13,663 nucleotides of DNA from Hemicentrotus pulcherrimus (lineage: Eukaryota > Echinodermata > Echinoidea > Camarodonta > Strongylocentrotidae): NCBI GenBank assembly GCA_003118195.1, contig BEXV01001222.1:75852-89514 (forward strand). Direction: 5' to 3'. The position numbers were made by a program, and so were the translations under genes. Below, one piece after another: positions 9,884 through 13,663 of the stretch. How positions within the stretch are numbered: the first letter of the stretch is position 1; every line of letters starts with the position of its first letter. Under the pieces are notes generated by a model. The model did no database searches, was not told the origin of the DNA, and saw only the letters and a program-made list of their open reading frames with translations.

Positions 9884-12800
9884 GAGAGAAAGAGGGAGCT
9901 AAGTGAAGAGAGGAAGACAATAATATACAAATAATACACAGCAGTGAGGGCATTAGTAAGAATTACCCACATAAGGTACCTTTGGAACCATCTAACACGC
10001 CTGAGGGGATAGCCAAGGGTGTTTGGACAGTCTTGAAGGTACCGAGTGTGGGTAATTTTACTTATGCCTTAACAAAATGATGTGTATTATTTTTGTTTTT
10101 TTTATAAGATTATATTTTATTTGTTTTATAACATGATTTGACTAATGACCCATCAAAAGCATTTTATCAAAATTACGTGTTAGACCGATAAGATGCCTGG
10201 TTACATGTACGCTCTCAACCAATCATTAGATTAGGATCCACGTCATCATCATAAAACTTACTATTCCATTGGACATGAGATGATGCCATTGTAGTTTCCT
10301 GCCATTGTGCTTGTTGCGATAGAATTCTTCTACCTCAGGGATGAAATCTTCTAGCTCAACTGGTAACGAGCATGGAACCCTCTCGCTACTCCTAGACCAT
10401 GCACCGGCATTCAGGATTTTTATATTCATGTTATCTGTTTGAAAAAAATTACAGTCAGAAAAGTTAAATATCTAATAAAACTGATGATATAGCCATAACA
10501 AGAATGACCAACAAAGAATGAAAATTGAACCCTCTCACTACAACGATTCACAAAAGCTCTAGACTGAAATAGAGATTAATTTAAGCTCAAAGCCATAGGA
10601 CAACAGTCATTAAAAGTGAAGTCAAGACTCTGGTCAGGAGTAAATCTGATTAAGTGAATATCCACAGATATCATAAGGACCAACGAAAATAAGGTTTACA
10701 AATTTGTGTTTTTCTTTCTGGAATGATTATTAAGTATTGGGGTCATTTCAAACATAAAGGGGATCACTCGACCTTGGACAATGCATAGAGCCCTCTCCTG
10801 AGAGACTAGAACCTTGATTAGGTAACTGACCTGCGACATTGCCATAGTTGTTTCTGTGAAGTTCCTTGAAGGATTGGTTCAGGTCTTCTGAGACTTTGAT
10901 GTCTTGGAACATCCTGGCAAGTTTATTGACATAGTCTGCTGGCATCCCCACCTCCTACAATCAGTGAAAAAAAAAATCATTGCATTTTGGTACTTGAGTT
11001 CAATCTTTGAACTGATAATACTACAAATCTCACTTAATCATTATTCACCACCACAACAACAGCAACAACAATGGATTGATGTTAATGGCTACATTTATAT
11101 TGTGCACGATATCCATCCAAATTGGGATGTCCCGTATCAGTAAAAGCATGTTCAATTATTCAGAAATACAGTTTTCTTTTCAAGTGCATCATATTCTTTC
11201 AGAAAGAATGTACAGTACTGACAAAAGAAAACTACCAACATAAACTACATAAAGAGGAAAAGCAGTCATTGTAAGTCATTTAAAATTATTTCTTCAACTA
11301 ACTTAAAGTTTGAAGTTTATGAGGGAAGTCATTCTCAAAGGATGTGTTACATTTGACCAAGACACAATTCTTTTATATCTGAAGAGTGAGAAGGGAAAAG
11401 AGAAAGTGACAGAGAGAGAGACAGACATACAGATTGACAGAGGAGGCAGACAGAGAGGGAGAGACAGAGATAGATAGAGGGGGAGAGAGAGACAGAGAGA
11501 TGGGAGAGAGACAGAGAGAGGGGAAGAAAGAGAAGATGAAGAAGAAGAAAAAGAAGAGAGAGAGAGAGAGAATGATAAACATACCCTGAGCCATTCCACC
11601 ATGTTTTCCTCTTTCTCACTGTCAGCTGATGTGTCCAGTATTAAGCGTCTTGTTAGATGAGCTTTATGGTACCTCATAAACACATCTTTGTTCTGCACAT
11701 ACTTCAGTACTAGAAGCTTAAATGGTAAGAAATATAAGAAACAAATTACAATCAAGTTAAAACAATCACTTTTAATTCAATTCAAAATACAATTTTAAAA
11801 GGGTTTACTAGACATGTTTAACAGCAGTCAAGTACGAAAGCAGACCTGACCTCTCATTTCCGCTTCCGTTTCATGACCGCGGCGCGGCGCAGTAGAAAAA
11901 ACTGCGCACCTATACAACGTTTCGCTGTAGAGTTTCTTTATTACGTGATGACTTGTTCTTGTGTGTGTGGACACCCTGCTTGCTATAAGATGATTTTTTA
12001 TACAACGTTTCTTGTATGTGGATGCCCTGTTTGCTGTTCGCTGATTTTTTTGTTATACAATTTGTTTTGTGTGTAGACACGCTGAGAGAGCTACATCAAG
12101 AGGGATGGAAAGATAATGAAAGGGTACTTACGACATTCCTAAGTTTGCTTTCTATCTCTTCCGACGTGAGCCTCTTGCTGAGTGGTGTTTTTCTCAAAAG
12201 CATGTCACAGTAGTTTGCTAGTAGCTCTGGACATCTGGACTCGGGTTGCCCTTTACTAACAGCACTGAAGGGAGATGGAGGGAGAGAAATAGAGGGGGAG
12301 AGAGAGGGAGGGGGAAGGAGAGGGGGAGGCACAGAAATAAGTGGGAGAGAGGGGGAGAGAGAGAGAGAAAATACAGAAAGAGAAAGAATGAATGGGGAGA
12401 GAGAGGGGGAAATAAGTGGGAGAAAAAGAGAGGGAGATAAGTGGGAGAAAAAGAGAGGGAGAGGGAAAGAATGAGTGGGAGAAAGAGTGAGATAAAGAGG
12501 GGAAGGAAAGAGAGGGGCAAGAAAGAGACAGAGTGTGTGTGAGGGGTGGATAAAAGAGGAGGGAGACAGAAAGACAAGGAGAAAACGTGGCAGACATGGA
12601 TGGACAGACACAAACACAACAGACAAAAACACAGAGGGAAATTCAGAATTGGGTAGAGATACAATGGAGAGATTAAAGAACGTGATATGGGTGCGAAGAA
12701 GTGAAAATGAAAAGATGAAATATGTGAAAGAGATGGAGCGAGAGAAAGAGAAATACAAACGACACCGATAAGGAGAGAGAGAGAGAGACCCAAATAGTAG

Positions 12801-13584
12801 GATTAATATTAAATTAGAAAAAACATATTCAGAGAGGAATATACAATGAGTAGGGTGTTGTGGAGATTGAAAAAGAGTGATTTAATTATTTATATGACAG
12901 ATAAAGAGGAAAGAAGAAATTTAAGATATATGTATAAAGACAAAAAATGTATCACATTAGCATGCCATGAAGAGTATTCAAAATTCATTAATTCAGAATT
13001 GTTTAATTAAGATTTGTTTATCTTTTCAACCGAAAAGGTGGATTATGCTAGTAGAGATGTATTTTTTTCTTATAACTCAATAAAATATTCAAACCACTCA
13101 ATTGCACCAGCGATTAAATTCTTAACAAAACATCTGACAATCAAAGTCATAAAGTTACAAGAGATTAAGAAATATTACATGTGTGATCAACAAAAAGTAC
13201 ATCACTCATCCAACTGTGTTTAAAGAGCACTATACAACTTATAAAGGAGATATAACCAGTCAGTTATGCTGCTGGATTTGATCTTTAAAAAGCTGTTTTG
13301 TGCCACTACCTTTCGAAAAGATATAATAATTTTTTCCTTTAAAATCAAATTTGTAATTCAAATCTTTTGTATTATTGCTGAACTGGGCATCAAATATCCT
13401 CAATGGAAACCAAGTCCACAATGCACATAATAGTACATAATCTAGACGAGGAATAAGAAAGGAAATATTGTTTTTCTGGGCTAATGTTTTTTTTCAACAT
13501 AACATGGTTATAGCCTCACCTCTTGTTTTTTGTTGGTAGCTCCAACCGGAAGACTTTGGTATCATTGACTACATGCCTGTAAGC
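6330..13584 (-). CDS. CUL5: Cullin-5, C-terminal half, nine exons (partial gene)
   Basis: CUL5 is the scaffold of CRL5 ubiquitin ligases: its N-terminal half binds Elongin B/C with a SOCS-box receptor, and its C-terminal half binds the RING protein RBX2 and is activated by NEDD8. Only the C-terminal half is here. The coding join, in transcript order, is 13584-13520, 12264-12132, 11716-11585, 10954-10831, 10434-10262, 9192-9031, 7986-7868, 7475-7352, 6524-6330. Phases agree at every junction, giving 408 residues and a TAA stop. All introns are GT-AG. The product aligns nearly without gaps to vertebrate CUL5 as I remember it, from about residue 372 to 780, with one residue fewer in the loop before NIKILNAGAW. 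It covers the four-helix bundle, the alpha/beta and winged-helix parts, and the C-terminal neddylation domain. Landmarks are CPELLANYCDMLLRKTPLSK, KYVQNKDVFMRYHKAHLTRR and NAGAWSRSSER. Introns run 392-1255 nt. Upstream exons lie off the right edge, so no promoter or start codon is visible. Other cullins fit much less well. Confidence 0.97.
6582..6755. repeat. Dispersed repeat, copy 2 (in last CUL5 intron)
   Basis: This matches 1314-1531 in the same orientation. Shared blocks include ATTAGACC, AGGTCAC, TGACAGGTGG, ATCTCAT, CAGCTCT, TAAGAAAAAGAGGATCA and AGCTACAAGTAG. Several indels separate the copies. The copy sits just upstream, in the transcript, of the terminal exon acceptor. It has no recognisable coding content and no clear terminal inverted repeats. 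It is probably an old non-autonomous mobile element of a family I cannot name. Confidence 0.75.
7121..7258. repeat. 2 x 69-bp tandem duplication in last CUL5 intron
   Basis: Units 7121-7189 and 7190-7258 both start GCCAAAGTGCAGTGTA and differ at one base that I can see (GTAAGTG against GTAGGTG), so the duplication is recent. The second unit and the sequence to 7312 form a block (7213-7312) resembling 5734-5836 in the CUL5 3' flank. They share ATTCATCTGCACATCTTGCC and ATCCAAAATGAATGCC. The short open frames here merely read through the duplication. Confidence 0.93.
7332..7351 (-). repeat. (GTCA)n microsatellite that includes a CUL5 5' splice site
   Basis: The coding strand reads CTCAG followed by five GTCA units. 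The exon at 7352-7475 ends at the first GT. Further GTs follow every four bases, each in a GTCAGT context. Only the first has the preferred CAG before it. Confidence 0.9.
7352..7475 (-). CDS. CUL5: CUL5 exon (KNGKPQKRGKINLIG...)
   Basis: A 124-nt exon, acceptor TTGTATTGCAG and donor GTCAGT. The first T completes Ile, then KNGKPQKRGKINLIGRLQLS and TERSTEEDKEGIVQLRILRT plus Q follow. The KRGKINLIGRLQL block is nearly invariant in CUL5. The donor is the first repeat of a GTCA microsatellite (7332-7351). Confidence 0.97.
7868..7986 (-). CDS. CUL5: CUL5 exon (SLVAFAKLKRQ...)
   Basis: A 119-nt exon, acceptor TTTCTTGCAG and donor GTGAGT. It encodes SLVAFAKLKRQMVLMHPEAK and SPKEFVDGTVFWVNQDFAV plus two bases of an Ile codon. 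It is equivalent to vertebrate SLVAFPKLKRQVLL through NQEFSLI. Confidence 0.96.
8847..8910 (+). mobile_element. SINE 3'-tail fragment
   Basis: TGTAAAGTACTGTGAAATCA through GTGAAAGCACTATATAAATT and a TTATTATTATTAT tail corresponds to the 3' end of the SINE at 5097-5168 (TGTAAAGCGCTTTGA ... AAAAGCGCCATATAA ... TTATTATTATTAT). Only the tail is present, as expected for a 5'-truncated or decayed copy. It lies in a CUL5 intron on the strand opposite to the gene. Confidence 0.75.
9031..9192 (-). CDS. CUL5: CUL5 exon: winged-helix A region
   Basis: A 162-nt phase-0 exon of exactly 54 codons, acceptor CATTTTAG and donor GTAAGT. It encodes ITMKNEVGMFDLEVTTFQMA, then VLYAWNQRPLDKISLENLRL and ATELPDHELSRTLW. 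The TTFQMAVL motif is typical of cullins. The first half of this exon is duplicated at 9374-9450 in the preceding intron. The intron downstream in the transcript (7987-9030) is AT-rich and holds a SINE tail. Confidence 0.97.
9374..9450 (-). pseudogene. Truncated tandem copy of the CUL5 ITMKNEV exon
   Basis: These 77 bases match 9110-9192, the first half of the neighbouring exon. The copy keeps its splice acceptor (GCAATTCAG) and an open frame, ITMKNGMFDLEVITFQMAVL then HAWNQ. It lacks six bases, removing Glu-Val in frame. About 10 substitutions remain, some eight at third codon positions, and only two residues are replaced (T to I, Y to H). Similarity continues into the intron to about 9506 (AGTATCGATGCA against AGTATCAATGCA). 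The second half of the exon and its donor are missing. After AACCAAAG the sequence diverges, so it probably is not spliced as a normal exon. A weak phase-0 donor (CGG then GTTGTG) follows directly. Confidence 0.85.
9839..9898. repeat. GA microsatellite in CUL5 intron
   Basis: A nearly pure (GA)n tract with interruptions (GAAAG, GCGAG), about 60 bp, in the 1069-nt intron 9193-10261. The rest of that intron holds the exon copy (9374-9450) and otherwise AT-rich sequence. Serine/leucine-rich open frames across the tract are artefacts. Confidence 0.95.
10262..10434 (-). CDS. CUL5: CUL5 exon: RBX-binding alpha/beta region
   Basis: A 173-nt exon, acceptor TTTCAAACAG and donor GTAAGT. After completing an Asp codon it encodes NMNIKILNAGAWSRSSERVP, then CSLPVELEDFIPEVEEFYRN and KHNGRKLQWHHLMSNGI. 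The W-S...ELE...FY...HxGRKLxW pattern is the cullin segment that helps form the RING-protein (RBX) docking surface. The 396-nt upstream intron (10435-10830) holds nothing I recognise. Confidence 0.97.
10831..10954 (-). CDS. CUL5: CUL5 exon: cullin core (EVGMPADYVNK...)
   Basis: A 124-nt exon, acceptor TGATTGTAG preceded by a run of T, and donor GTCAGT. It encodes EVGMPADYVNKLARMFQDIK, then VSEDLNQSFKELHRNNYGNVA plus the first G of an Asp codon. The end of this exon is the most divergent part of the visible protein: vertebrates have a slightly longer loop here. The upstream intron (10955-11584) contains a GA tract and otherwise nothing recognised. Confidence 0.96.
11381..11573. repeat. Purine-rich tract in CUL5 intron
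   Basis: About 190 bp dominated by GA and GACAGA units on the plus strand, with only scattered T and C. In the CUL5 transcript it is a CU-rich tract starting about 12 nt after the donor at 11584. Serine/leucine-rich minus-strand frames here are low-complexity artefacts, although they run into the real exon at 11585-11716. Confidence 0.95.
11585..11716 (-). CDS. CUL5: CUL5 exon: cullin core (LLVLKYVQNKDVF...)
   Basis: A 132-nt phase-0 exon of 44 codons, acceptor CATTTAAG and donor GTATGT. It encodes LLVLKYVQNKDVFMRYHK through ENMVEWLR, almost identical to vertebrate CUL5. The differences I can see are in the acidic stretch around TSADSEKEEN. The donor is followed at once by a purine tract on the plus strand (11381-11573), which is polypyrimidine in the transcript. 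Confidence 0.97.
11876..12085. repeat. GC-rich hairpin followed by degenerate tandem units in CUL5 intron
   Basis: A local CpG-rich patch (11876-11909) contains GCGCAGT...ACTGCGC (11887-11893 and 11901-11907), a perfect 7-bp stem with a 7-base loop. It is followed by about 2.5 degenerate units starting TATACAACGTTTC or TATACAATTTG (near 11911, 12000 and 12052) that carry GTGTGGACACCCTG-like blocks. It lies in the 415-nt intron 11717-12131. The origin is unknown, possibly a mobile-element remnant. Confidence 0.6.
12132..12264 (-). CDS. CUL5: CUL5 exon: four-helix-bundle region
   Basis: A 133-nt exon, acceptor CCCTTCAG and donor GTAAGT. Its first T completes the Ser codon, then AVSKGQPESRCPELL continues through LTSEEIESKLRNV. 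The acceptor at 12265-12266 keeps the exact length of vertebrate CUL5. A second in-frame AG lies 9 nt inside the exon. The upstream intron (12265-13519) is 1255 nt. Its 3' part is a very long polypyrimidine tract in the transcript. Its 5' part, about 12791-13519, is AT-rich with no other feature seen. Confidence 0.96.
12267..12790. repeat. Long purine-rich tract next to a CUL5 splice acceptor
   Basis: About 520 bp rich in G and A on the plus strand, densest at 12267-12535. It has repeated blocks such as AAATAAGTGGGAGA and AAAGAGAGGGAGA. In the transcript it becomes a very long polypyrimidine region running up to the acceptor at 12265. Long frames in either direction (Ser/Pro/Leu-rich on minus, Arg/Glu/Gly-rich on plus) are composition artefacts. 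Confidence 0.95.
13520..13584 (-). CDS. CUL5: CUL5 exon (about residues 372-393)
   Basis: A 65-nt exon starting in phase 0 after TTGCAG and ending in phase 2 before GTGAGG. It encodes AYRHVVNDTKVFRLELPTKNK plus the first two bases of a Ser codon, equivalent to vertebrate AYKAVVND...LELPLKQK. It is the first exon visible in transcript order. The upstream intron is cut by the window end (13585-13663). Confidence 0.93.
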
Positions 13585-13663
13585 CTGCAACAAACAATCA
13601 TTTCACATTAAAGTGACTCTGTAACATTGTCTCAGATTCTGAAACAAAAATCCTGGATTCAGC

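Noticed and set aside
11303..11755. Minus-strand open frame of 150 residues with a Ser/Leu-rich middle
   Set aside because: Only 11585-11716 is coding (CUL5). The rest reads through the donor into a GA tract.
12246..12771. Plus-strand Arg/Glu/Gly-rich open frames
   Set aside because: They are low-complexity reads of the purine tract, antisense to CUL5, with no domain.
12096..12793. Minus-strand open frames of 220 and 191 residues, Ser/Leu/Pro/Phe-rich
   Set aside because: They are translations of the polypyrimidine strand in two frames at once. Only the piece within 12132-12264 is real, as a CUL5 exon.

Overview
The window is AT-rich animal nuclear DNA. It holds one recognisable gene: the 3' half of cullin-5 (CUL5), on the minus strand, split into nine exons with GT-AG introns. 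The protein stays very close to vertebrate CUL5 while the intergenic DNA is unrelated, so the source is a metazoan. A tRNA-headed SINE with a TTA-type tail and a 'GCGCTTTGA ... GCGCCATATAA' 3' end points to a marine invertebrate. A sea urchin or other non-vertebrate deuterostome is my best guess, not a proof. Nothing looks bacterial: no operons, phage genes or CRISPR array.

Layout from left to right. 1-4800 is intergenic DNA with no supportable gene. It holds a 2 x 89-bp tandem duplication (751-927), a short 22-bp repeat (1249-1300), a dispersed repeat (about 1314-1531), an 11-G run, a G-quadruplex-type tract (3354-3388) and a small perfect hairpin (3633-3651). 4808-5168 is a SINE. 5294-5902 has three old degenerate units of about 230 bp. 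5903-6352 is a young array of six 75-bp units. That array runs into the CUL5 reading frame, so each unit carries a copy of the last CUL5 codons and stop codon.

6330-13584 is CUL5. Its exons encode 408 residues, matching about residues 372-780 of the ~780-residue vertebrate protein, including the neddylation site. The N-terminal exons lie beyond the right edge. The introns hold a second copy of the dispersed repeat (6582-6755), a 2 x 69-bp duplication (7121-7258), a SINE tail (8847-8910), a truncated tandem copy of a CUL5 exon (9374-9450) and long purine tracts. These tracts are polypyrimidine in the transcript.

CUL5 is the scaffold of the CRL5 ubiquitin ligase. The window shows no partner genes and no new multigene system. 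The most interesting features are the way tandem repeats and duplications have reached the gene's own coding ends and splice sites: the stop-codon array, the duplicated exon with an intact acceptor, and a 5' splice site inside a GTCA microsatellite.
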